NCBI RefSeq assembly: GCF_050948175.1
Contig: NC_135199.1
Location: forward strand, 11,474,501-11,538,500
Direction of reading: 5' to 3'
Origin: Xylocopa sonorina
Taxonomy: Eukaryota > Arthropoda > Insecta > Hymenoptera > Apidae
DNA: 64,000 nt
In this document: in pieces, positions 52,201 through 62,400 of the stretch
How positions within the stretch are numbered: position 1 is the stretch's first letter
Layout of the letters: every line of letters begins with the position of its first letter
The notes under the pieces: generated by a model
What the model was told of the DNA's origin: nothing
What the model saw: the letters and a program-made list of their open reading frames with translations, nothing else
The model's database searches: none
Position numbers and translations under genes: made by a program

Positions 52201-52883
52201 CAGTAACTGCGTCGACACGGTGGATGGTCCTGGCCGAGATCCGGAGTTGAGGCCGTTTAGCAACCGCTCCCTCATGATCTTCATGACCAAGAATCCTAAT
52301 AGCTCGGTAAGCGTACAGTTTGTACACCTCTCTCGAGTCCCCCTGCTGTACTTGCTACGCGATTCGTTATCTGCGCCCGTGTACCGGGTAGAAACGATAC
52401 TCGCCGGCGGTATATCATAACGATTAAGATCGATTATCGGGAAAGATCGGTATCTTGGCAAAGACAAGTTGGACACGATTTAATCAGCCGCGCGGACATG
52501 AAAATTACGCGCGACTATGCAAATTGGAGAATGCGATGCATGGAACAAATGTATCCCATAGCCGTGTATTAATTAGAATTCGAAAGTGTATTTATTCGAA
52601 CGAACGGCGAACGGATACCCTCGCACACGTACGTAAAAGCTTGGGGCCCGATGGTTCACTCTTGACACCGGTCTATAATATATTCATCGCACAGAAAAAA
52701 TATAAATAACCAGCCGGAGGAAGTAAAAACGTGCCCAATAAAAAAAAAGAGAAAAAAAAACCCTCCTGTTCTTCCTGTCCTCAGGCGGCGATAGAGCAGA
52801 CGAGAATGCCCGGATGGAACCTCCCGGAAGCGGAGTCGATGAGAATGGCGTCCATCAGCGAAGGCAAGCGTTCGAATCAATGA
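44513..52883 (+). CDS. spi: Spitz, TGF-alpha-like membrane-anchored EGF receptor ligand (214 aa)
   Basis: Precursor of the activating EGFR ligand, made as a type I membrane protein, escorted by Star and released by Rhomboid. Six exons join in frame: 44513-44588, 46777-46948, 51546-51607, 51832-51964, 52204-52306, 52785-52883. The start at 44513 gives a classic signal peptide (residues 1 to about 25; core YLATLLILSYTLFGIA). DACSSR follows, with Cys28 placed like the N-terminal Cys of Drosophila Spitz that Rasp palmitoylates. A Pro-rich linker and a glycosylation site (Asn46, NIT) precede one EGF domain (Cys54, 63, 69, 82, 84, 93), split between Cys4 and Cys5 by an intron. The domain ends GQRCEF, with DLDGSYL after it. 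The TM segment (114-136) opens with ASIAGGA, close to the ASIASGA Rhomboid-recognition sequence. A short cytoplasmic tail ends EGKRSNQ. Length suits the family (about 230 in Drosophila). Keren is a possible alternative name. Confidence 0.93.
44589..46776 (+). other. spi intron after the signal-peptide exon
   Basis: Bounded by GTTAGT (44589) and TTGACAG (ends 46776). Holds a GA microsatellite at 46170-46222 and no other supported feature. Frames inside, such as 45824-46258, are compositional. Confidence 0.85.
46170..46222. repeat. (AG)n microsatellite
   Basis: Perfect AG dinucleotide tract in the spi intron before the EGF exon. Confidence 0.93.
46949..51545 (+). other. spi intron splitting the EGF domain
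   Basis: Bounded by GTAAGT (46949) and TTTCAG (ends 51545), phase 2, between the fourth and fifth cysteines of the EGF domain. An intron at this place is typical of EGFR ligands. The 4.6 kb holds a C15 tract (50954-50968), a CRE-like TGACGTCA (49821-49828) and no supported exon. Confidence 0.88.
50954..50968 (+). repeat. Poly-C tract followed by AG
   Basis: Fifteen C residues followed by AGGTACCC. This imitates a polypyrimidine tract plus 3' splice site within the spi EGF intron. Confidence 0.85.
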
Positions 52884-53479
52884 TAGAGCCGAGCCCGGTG
52901 CCTAATTCCACGACGCGAACCGAGGCGTCCAGCGTAGAGAGATCACCGACACCGCGTCGACGGAAGGGAATCACTTTCACCCGGCTTGCTCTCCGTCTCC
53001 GTCCATTCGACTACGTTCTCGCCTCGGCTTAACACGGACGAAGAAGGATGGAGAGCGACAGAGGGACGATCGTTACGGGCGCGTTGCTCGACGATCCCGC
53101 GCGGCTATCGACGAATCTAGCTACGACGTCGTTATCCAGCGCAACCGTGGGAAGTCATCCGCTGGAGGAGTTTGCACGTTGTGCAAACCCCGTGCACACC
53201 TGCGCAGCAAGATGCAAATGTTCGCGCGAGTTCGAGCGGCGCGTTTGTACGCGTCGGAAGGGTTCCGAAGAGAGGAAGACCATCGTCGAGAGAAGGAGGC
53301 GATCTCGTTCGCTGGTGGAGGAATCGATACGTGGATCGGGATCCCCGTGGCCGATCATCCGTTCGAGATCGTGACGAAACGCGTAAAATCGCGGAGAGAT
53401 AGTGCTGGTAGCTGGTGAAGTTTAGTTTTCCGGAGCTGACGGCTGGAAGGACGAAAGGCGAGAATGTTAGGAGGAAGAG

Positions 53480-53485
53480 AATAAA
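53480..53485 (+). terminator. Candidate proximal poly(A) signal of spi
   Basis: First AATAAA after the spi stop codon, about 600 bases downstream. Use is unverified. Confidence 0.35.
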
Positions 53486-56400
53486 GACTCTTGCTGAGTA
53501 GGGGTGACCTCTGTTAGATGGGAGAGAAAAAGGGGTGAAAAGAAGAAGCATTTAGTAGCGCGAACGTAACGGAGATGGAGCATAACTAATTTGTTCTTAT
53601 CGGAGATACACGAGATAGTTTAGAGGAGACAATAATAACCGGAGAATAATTACATAACGTTATTAGAGTCGAGTTAGGATAAACGTACCAGTTAAGTTTC
53701 GACGAATAATCCATTGCTAAGTAGAATTGTTGCTCGCCGTAGAACATTCGTATTTTTTTTCAGCTTCGAGAAAATGCGAGATTAACTTTCCACCTTTGGA
53801 TTAACTAATTTTCTATTTTTTTTGTTCTTAATTAATATCGTTAGTATTCGTTTCTCCATTGTACGTTCCCGTTTATCCGATTTCGTTCGCTACTCTTTTC
53901 CGTCTCCACACGCCGAGAGATCGATCCGTCGATGCGAGTTCCGAGTTCGGCGCACAAGTTCCTCGTAAATCAACGCCATTGAAGCGCGGGAAATAGAACG
54001 ATTCACGTATCGAAAACGCCAATAGATGCACAGTAGTCGAAGGCATACTAAATTTTTCAATGTTCGAAATTTCCTATTTTCGTGCACTATATTCGAAGCT
54101 TTGAATTGTCCCCCGAATTGTCTTCTCCTACACTGGCGAGGTAACGAAGAAGACGTTCAAAAATTTCCGTCAGTACGATATCCAATGAATCGATTCGCGA
54201 GACAAACCGCGCGTACCAGCCAGACAAATTCGATGTTTACCCACATAACGAAACTTGCTCGCAAGTTGTTCCACTGTAATATATTCGTTCAATATATATA
54301 AATATGTAGACACAATTATTTATTTGAAAGTCTGCGTTAGGTATATACGTATTCTTTTCGTCCGCACAACGTTGTACCGTGTAACTTAATTTAAATTCGT
54401 AATGTATAATTTATGTGTCCTCATCGTTAGTCCTCGTTTCGCGACAAATGGCGGTAGTAAGGAAAAATGAAAAACGGGAAAGACTCGATGACAGTGTCTC
54501 TACGCGTCGAATTCAAAAGAGGAAGAGAATTAAGCCTCGGTGTAGCGTTCGTTAGAACCATCGATGATAGTCGAGCGAATCCTTGAAGACGAGTCGCGGC
54601 GGCGCGATTAAAGTCGTATAATCGAGCGTACCGCGGGACATGTCTCTGTTCCTGCCTCTCCTTCTGTAAATAGTAAATTATCCACGTTGGGCCAGCCGAT
54701 TCGTTCTCCGTCGAATTTACCTTGGTCGATTGGGCCGTTGTAGCGGACAAACTACAATCGTGACGATGCTGATCGACGGCGCGTCGCCATCCAATGCGAT
54801 GGCGACCATTGGCAGGTAAATTTGCCGGGAAACGAGTCGACTGTGTGACGGAGCTGGTTACTCTCGCGGTACGTTCGAGGATCGTTCTGTGTATCCTCGA
54901 GAGAAGCTGAGAAATCGATTGGAAGAACGTCGCCACGACGCGCGTCCTGCGAAGCTCTCGGAGAACCGCGACGCATTGATTTCGCTCGTCGATCGTACCT
55001 AACGCCTCTGAAGGGGATCCTATTCGTATTCGATGGCGTTTCTTTTTTTTTCTTTGTACATTTGTAGATACTGTGCTGTGGTGTGAAGAAGCTTCCAAAC
55101 GCTCTGAGGAAAACGAACTGTCTGTAAATGTAATTTTTTTTTTCTTTGTTTGTTGTGTAAAACATGTATGTCGCGCGATCGTTGACTCGACGTGACGCTT
55201 TCCGTTTCTCCGCTCTGATCGCGAGCCTCGTGGTTTTCTCTTTCGTTTCGAAGTTTCCGATTTCTTTTGTCTTATCGGAAACGAGGGAAGAGAAGGAAGG
55301 AGGACAAGGAGGCTGCAGCGAATTGGGACGGGATCGAAATTGAAAGCCGGAAACGAGAGAAACGAAGTAGAGAACCGAGGAAGATGTACGTGCGTAGAAT
55401 TAGAAGACGAGAAACGCGTGGAGCTTAGGTGGCCTAAGGTGTTTTCTTCTTTCCGTGTCACGAGTCGTGACCGTACGCGGTGTAATTTATTTGCAAATAG
55501 TCCTAATTAACGTGGAGAAACCGTAGCGTGAAAAGGAGAAAGATAAAAGCTCTAATTTAATTAAATCCCCCGAACATACTTCTCTCGTAACGTTTGTACG
55601 TTGGTTCCTAATTTATTCTTACATTACACTTTCCTTTAATTATTAATTACCACGGTTACTATTATTAATTTACTAATTTACGATCATTAGTTACGATCAT
55701 TTAATTATTCTCCTTTTATTATTACTATCGAATCGTCGTCGATTTATTCAGTTTATTCCTAATGCTATCGCGTATTATTTGGTTAACAACGGTATCTTTT
55801 AAGGACACGCACCTATTATTTATAAACGAACGAAAGAAAAAAAGTATGAGTATTTAAAGAGGGAAAAAAAGCACGCGATTAACGACGCGAGTGTGCCTGT
55901 GAAAACCGCCGCGAGACTCCATGGAAAGCTCGCGTCACGATATCCGGTTTCATTTGGCGAACGTTATATAGAATCTGGCGCCAATTATTGTTCTCCAATC
56001 AGACAGACCATTTTCCTACGCCACATTCGGCCAACAGACAAATTTCCTTCCAAACGTATAATTGCAATACGGTAATTGGATAGTCTTCTGAACATGTCTC
56101 AACACCTGCTAAAGCTTTTTTAAAAAAGAGTTTCACAGGAAGTTCGAGTAATTGCTCGAGACGATCGTCGTGGGTTCCTTAAAATTGTTACTATTGATCG
56201 TATCGCGGATGTCGAAACTCGTCGGTTTCCATCCTGAGAGCGACTACTCGAACCCAAAGTCTGGAGCGGCGAATGGCTGATTGTTGAACAAGTGGAGTCC
56301 TTAAAAAATTTCGTGCGAAAATGATCGTAAGGGAATATTCATGGGCAGACTGCGAGTGTCGGCTTGTAAACGTTAATGTCGTCGCGAGCAGGTGATTGCT

Positions 56401-56737
56401 CGAGAAACGATTCGCAACCCCCTCAGTTTTGTGTTCAAATCGATCATTAAAGGGAAAGCGATTTTAATTTTTTCTCGATTGCACCACCAGAGGCGACGAA
56501 AGGAAAAGAAGGGATCGTTGTCGAGAGCAATGACTTTGGCTCGCGGCTTAGCGACCGTTTAAGCGTAGACAGTGGTGGCATTTTAGTACATCAGACAGCG
56601 CCGTGGCCGTGTATCGCGAAGATCAAGACGAAGAAGAGAACCGAAGGGGGGGAAAGAGCAAGATAAAAAAGGCAGACATGAGAGAACGATACGTCGTATT
56701 CGGCCAGAGAGAAAGAGAATGAAAAAGAGCTTAAAAC

Positions 56738-56760
56738 AAAAAAAAAAAAAAAAAAAAAAA
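56738..56760. repeat. Poly(A) tract
   Basis: A run of about 23 A after AAC. No target-site duplication or retro-element body was seen next to it, so it is treated as a simple repeat. Confidence 0.85.
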
Positions 56761-57303
56761 CAACTGGGAAGAAATTTCGGAGAATTTCTTTTTCTTTTCG
56801 GGGTCACCGCGGTACGAGGTCTTATCCAAGAAGAGAGGATCTCCCGGGTTGAGGTTTCCATTGACGCAGGTCGATCGGAACCGACACGGGGACACCGGAA
56901 CCGCGAAATTCACGGTGGAACCCGATCGTTCCGATCGATGCTTGGTCACTACCCCACCGTCCGACCGCCTGAACCCCTTTGCGCATTCTCTTCTTTCCTT
57001 TGTTTTCTCTTGTTTGCTTCTTGGCTTTTCCGTTTCCGTTTCTTCTTAATTTTCTGTTTTTCCTTTCTACTTCTTTTTTTTTCTGTCTTTGTTTTTAACT
57101 TCCGAACGGAAATCCTCGCGCTCAGACGACACGCGAAAGGTCTCCAAGTGGAATTTCTATGTTTCTTTTCTTTCGTGAATTGCGTGCGCTTATTATGACG
57201 GCGGATGGTAGGTACCCCGTCCGACATACCAAATCCGTACTCTCTGTCGCGGTATATGCTGTTCGTTGTAAATGTACCAAAGACAATGTCGATTAACTGA
57301 CAA

Positions 57304-57309
57304 AATAAA
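57304..57309 (+). terminator. Candidate distal poly(A) signal of spi
   Basis: AATAAA in an AT-rich context at the point where base composition changes. Use is unverified. Confidence 0.3.
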
Positions 57310-57650
57310 AGTAGTTTATTTATAAAAACGAATGAGAAAAAGAGAAAAAAAAAAGATAGAGTGGTAGAGAGGGAGAGAAAGGAGGTGAGAGATTGGCGAG
57401 AGAGAGGAGTGGTGCGCGATCGTTCCCCTCGAAGAAAGTCATACGATGAGAACGATTAACGAATATAACGGGGATTATACGAGAGTTATCTATCCAAAGT
57501 AAAAAAATGCTGCTAAAGTGTCATTTAGCTAGACGAGATTGATCATCGGATCCGCAATGTTGCATCGAAACATTGTTATTATTTTTGTAAAGAAACCATG
57601 TACATGTAATAACTTAGCGTGCTCTGCGTATGGAAGCTTACGATATGTTG

Positions 57651-57700
57651 ATTATTATTACTATTATTATTATTGCTATTATTTCTATTATTATTATTTC

Positions 57701-57764
<64 letters not shown>

Positions 57765-57832
57765 GCTATTATTATCTATTTTTATTATTATTATTATCTA
57801 TTATTATTATTATTATTATGATTATTATTATA
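57651..57832. repeat. (TTA)n microsatellite array
   Basis: About 180 bp of TTA/ATT trinucleotides with scattered C and G substitutions. It creates poly-Tyr, poly-Leu and poly-Ile frames that are not genes. Confidence 0.95.
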
Positions 57833-57879
57833 TTGAAAGGAATAAAAACTTGTAATCTTGTTTCCCGAAATGGTTAAGT

Positions 57880-58250
57880 AGTATAAATAAGCGAGATCTT
57901 ACGTGTTACTGCATTTCATCCTTTGAACACCTTCCCGCCGTTCTTGATTAGCCTCCAATAGACTGCGCCACTGTCCTTTCGTGTCCTTTTCCTTGCAATT
58001 TAAGCGACAATACGTGAAGAAAATAAGTTACTATAGCTATCCTAGGAAAATTTAGAGCATTTATTCTAATATTAATAAAAAAAAAATAGGAAATTTAAAC
58101 TATACGTATAAGAGTATGAATTGCGTAGGTAAAGATTTCATCAGATGAAGCTTGATAGTTTTAAACGCTACATTTCAAACTTGATCACGTTAGTACTTCC
58201 GGTTCGGTAGATTCGACCAGCGCGAAACTGGTCGTCCGCGCGTTGAAAAT
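57880..58250. other. AT-rich spacer with a promoter-like ETS site
   Basis: No exon seen. ACTTCCGG at about 58195-58202 is an ETS-type promoter motif. CGACCAG (58214-58220) and CTGGTCG (58228-58234) form a 7-bp inverted repeat just upstream of the small plus-strand open frame. Confidence 0.35.
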
Positions 58251-58333
58251 TGTTATATTTAAACTATTTCGTGCTTAAGTTAGTGTCTGTGTATATCAAA
58301 TTAACAATAAATCATTCGCAATTCCGTTAAATC

Positions 58334-58495
58334 ATGAGTGACATTGTGTATTTCGCGACTAGAAAGAAATATCGTGATTATTGTGATGTGCTAGGACTAG
58401 ACATAGTTGCATTGCATCCATTGTTTGCAATATGTTCAATTGACGCAAGATTGGATATGCTTGTAGGAATAGTTAGTGAAATAGTGAAAAAGTAA
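58334..58495 (+). CDS. Small open frame of 53 codons, unrecognised
   Basis: A complete ATG-to-TAA frame beginning MSDIVYFATRKKYRDYCDVL and ending SEIVKK, with balanced amino-acid composition. It is preceded by an ETS-like promoter motif and followed at 58634 by GTAAGTGC, a strong plus-strand donor. It may be a micropeptide, an upstream ORF, or part of a noncoding first exon of a plus-strand transcript that runs antisense to the ICE1-like gene. I recognise no family. Its length alone does not exclude chance. Confidence 0.25.
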   Translation: MSDIVYFATRKKYRDYCDVLGLDIVALHPLFAICSIDARLDMLVGIVSEIVKK

Positions 58496-58639
58496 TAATA
58501 CTCATAGCAATTACTGAAGTTTGAGTCCTGGATTCCAATTCGTAACATATCTTCGTGGCTGGCGTGGGCTGCGAGTTTTATGGAGCATTCAAAAAGCGTT
58601 GGCGCCATTTTCAACTGAAATCACAGAGCCATGTAAGTG

Positions 58640-59406
58640 CAAACAGTTCTTAATCACTTTTCACTTTCTATTGTTTCGGTAATGAACGTTGTCTTGTTCG
58701 AAATATCGTAGTCTGAAAACGGACTATGGAAAATCAATTTCTTTATTTGGTGTAACAAAACGATTTTTTTACATTTTCTAATTCTTATTTTATGGGAGCT
58801 CAAAGTAAAAACATTTACACAAGGAATCAAGCGCAAATGAAACTTCGTTAATGATATTACTAAAACATACTAGTTCCATTTATATCTATAAAACCGCTTT
58901 GGTTTATTTTACCAAAATTACATTCTCACTTTGATTCCACTTTCAATCTTGCTTCAATACGACACGTATAATATGTACATACATAATACAATAGTACTTC
59001 AATCTTCAAAAAAGATTATCAGCATACATAGTGTATCATACACTTTAACAAAAAGAAAAGAAACAGGAAGAACGATATAAGTAAACGAAAGTCAATGCTT
59101 CATTCGCATTGAAATTTAAATTAGAGAGAGAGAAATGATACAAATGTTATTTCTGTCATGTTTAGAAAGTTTGTTAGAAGTATCGACGGTTATTGCCACG
59201 ATTAAAATCAATTAATGCGTTTACCTAACAAATGGAACAATTGAGATACACTTAGAGTAATATAAAATTGACTACAAAATTCGAAGTTATTTAACATTAA
59301 CATAATGTTAATGAAAAATTCAAGTTCTTAAACAATGTAACTTATCTTACAATAAATATCACACGGTTCACGTTCTTTATGATAAAAAAAAAGTACGTGT
59401 TACGTA
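58640..59406 (-). other. 3' UTR and 3' flank of the ICE1-like gene
   Basis: AT-rich sequence downstream (minus strand) of the stop codon at 59407. AATAAA on the minus strand occurs at 58903-58908 and 58742-58747, candidate poly(A) signals for a 3' UTR of about 0.5-0.7 kb. No other feature seen. Confidence 0.5.
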
Positions 59407-62400
59407 TTAATCGTCTGCCGCGTATCCCTTCAGCAACTTATTCGTTCTTAAGTAACCTCTCCAAAAATCGACTGTACGCAAATTGATTAAACCCTTGATT
59501 TGCTCTATGGTTCGATCGTGGATAGGCAAGTTTGGAATCCATTTCAATGTATTTTTCACTACCTGGATAAAGTTATGCCGCGACAAGCTTAGCAGAGCCG
59601 AGATAACACCCTCTTTCTGGTCGTTTGACCCTAATTAATTAGATAGAAAGTATTTAGTGATTGAACTTGTAAGATTAGATTTGAAAAATGAATTAAATAA
59701 GTCACAGAAAAATACCTTCATTGGAATCGATCAGACAGCAAAGTTGTTCTATAATTGACCCAACTGATTTGTCCTTATCTTCTATCGGGAACGTGCGTAA
59801 TAGATTACCTATGAATGTAATCACAATTATCGTAATGGAAGTCGTAACTTAGCTGTTTATATATACAAAAAATTACTGCATTCGATACATACCGAGTAAA
59901 CAGAATGCTCGATATGTGCTCGGTAACTTATTGTTAATTATCATGGGTAACAAGGCGCCTTTAATGACATTTTGGTACGCCCACTTTGTACCTTCCCGCT
60001 TCGCGAGTAATATAATGGATGTTTCTATTTCACCGCGACAGTTTTCTACAAGAAAAATTTGTTCAAATCAGTCGAAGAATATTTAAACGATGAATGAAAA
60101 GTCATACAGTTTATTTTTATTACCTTGAAACGCTGTTAAAAGTTCTTTTAGTATGTCCTTAGATAACGTTCCCGATGGGTACTTGTAGAGTATTGTTAAC
60201 AAATTCTTTAAGGCATTAAGTTTTGGAAAGTCCGTAACTTGTAGTGTCAAAATTAAATGCGCCATGCATCTTGGTAATATTTCTGTGAATGATAAACGGT
60301 TACAATAACGCAACGAAAATATTCGATACTTAAACTATGAAAAATTATTCAAAAAGTGATACGTACTGTTGTCTGCTTCGTTATTTGGGAATACTTCTGC
60401 CCAAGAAGTCAATACCGTGTACAAAGCACATATCGCGTTAAGTCCTAAGCAATACAACGCGTCGCAACAGAATATCCTTACTCTCTCTCGATCCTTTTTA
60501 ATTCGTGCTAGAATCGTGTACATCCTAGAGAGGGACTCTACGATACACCTCTAAATATATAAGAATCATTAGTTACTGATTAGACTCCTGACATTTAAGT
60601 AAAACATTAAGCTCTGTATACAAACAGTATACAATAGTTGAAGTAATGAAACAACCTGATTTAATTGATTAAGCCTGAAGAGTTTGTACTCTATGCCAGC
60701 CTGAACGAACTCAAATACTGTGGGTTTCACCTTTTCTAGGTCAACTAATAAAGCTGCTATTCTCTGTTGCGTTACCGACATTAGTGGTGCAGGTGGTGTG
60801 TGAGTCTTATCGAGAGCCTTGTTGCACTCTTCTTCTGTGCTTAGGAATTCTACAATTCCTCTGAAATCATATAACACGTTAATTAATATTACTATTAATA
60901 ACTGATCGTATCAAAGATTGATTGTACGTGTATAATATAATATTAACTTCGCTATTATACGGGCGCTACACGTAGATTCCAATTTTTCAATCACATCCCA
61001 ATGTACAGAGGCCTGCCACTCGTTATCCATTAATCTCTGCAGTTGTATGTTGACGAATTTATCTGAAAGAAGTACATAAAAATGTGTATTCATACACAAG
61101 TATATGTTTTAAAATAATAAATTTGGAAAAAGGATCTAACCTGCTATTAAACCAACATTCAATTCTGTGTGAGGAAAATTTTTTCTATTTTTAGTTAGAC
61201 GCTTTTTCGTCTCTACATCAACATAGTGTCGCAATTTTGCAAATGGACAGTACCTTTGCAGTTTAAATTCTGTAACAGAACTCTCCTTCTTACTATTAAC
61301 TATTTCTTTAGCGTTTACATTTATTTCATTTATGTTACTTATTTCTACAGGATTAATAGGACACCTAGCATTTGCGTGTAATAATTCTTTTTCTTTCATA
61401 CTGTTCGTTCCACTGTCTTCTTTAATATCTGAAGGATTATTTTCACGTTCGCATTTCAAATATTTGGAGTAATTATTTGATTCAGTCTTTGCCTCTTTCA
61501 TCTTGATACTTTGATTCACAGAAACATCAAGGCAACCATAGTTATTAATGTCTGTGACCAACGAAGTCTTGTTCTCTAATGTATTTAATACATTTTTAGC
61601 ATCAGGAATTGATTTCTCCTGAACAGCATTCTCTACAGAATGTTTATTAAAGTTTGGCATACTTGAAAGTGTTGATTGAGGTTCATTGAACAAATCGCTA
61701 TAAATTTTTGATAACTTATTTTCACTATTCTGCTGTGATTTATTTATACTAACAGAATTTACTTGTGTAGTTTGAGCATTTGAGTTGTTTACTTTCGGTA
61801 CTAATCGCTTCTTCAACTGCAAGGGACTGGCAATTGATTTCTTTCGTTCAATTATAGCAATTTTTGGTATATGTGCAATGCGAGCTTTCTTTATAGGTGC
61901 ATAATTTTCTTCTTTGGAAATATCTTCTAATAAAATTTTCGGTTCAGGGAGGATATTAGAATCTTCAACTTTTTCATCTTGCACATCTGGAGGTTCCAAA
62001 ATCTTCGGACATATACTCGAATTCGTACTAGATTTTTTTAAACGTTTTATTTTCCTTAAAAGTTCTTCTCGCTTACTGCATCCCTTCGAATCCTGAACTT
62101 CACTTATCTTTCTTTTTTTCGTAATACCTGAACTACTGAGAGCTCGCCTTTCATGTTGAGCCATTGGACTAACTGGTGATCCTTCCAGTATATTCGTCTG
62201 CTTTGTTTCTTCTACTGGTTTATCATCGTTTGACAATTTTTCCAATGAACTATTTTCCTCAATCGATTCGTTAGATTTCATTACACGCGACGCTACTTTT
62301 ACTCGAGATTTGACTACTTTAGGTTTCCTCGATTTAACATTTTCGGTAAAAGATGATTCTACCGATTCTGAACTTGTGTCCAAATCTGTCGCAAGTTGTA

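Larger units (their letters stand above)
52884..57850 (+). other. spi 3' UTR and downstream flank
   Basis: Follows the spi TGA. Poly(A) signals AATAAA occur at 53480-53485, 57304-57309 and 57841-57846, so UTRs from about 0.6 to about 4.9 kb are possible. Composition becomes AT-rich beyond 57.2 kb. The 344-codon minus-strand frame at 54427-55461 is Arg/Ser-rich, lacks any recognisable domain and is not called as a gene. Confidence 0.5.

Noticed and set aside
54427..55461. 344-codon minus-strand open frame
   Set aside because: Arg/Ser/Lys-rich, no recognisable domain, lies antisense to the spi 3' UTR and overlaps another long frame (54752-55165). Explained by few stop codons in this composition.
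56738..56760. Poly(A) run as a sign of a retrotransposed sequence
   Set aside because: No element body, target-site duplication or processed gene copy next to it.
57539..57877. 112-codon poly-Tyr frame and related poly-Leu/poly-Ile frames
   Set aside because: Translation of the TTA microsatellite.
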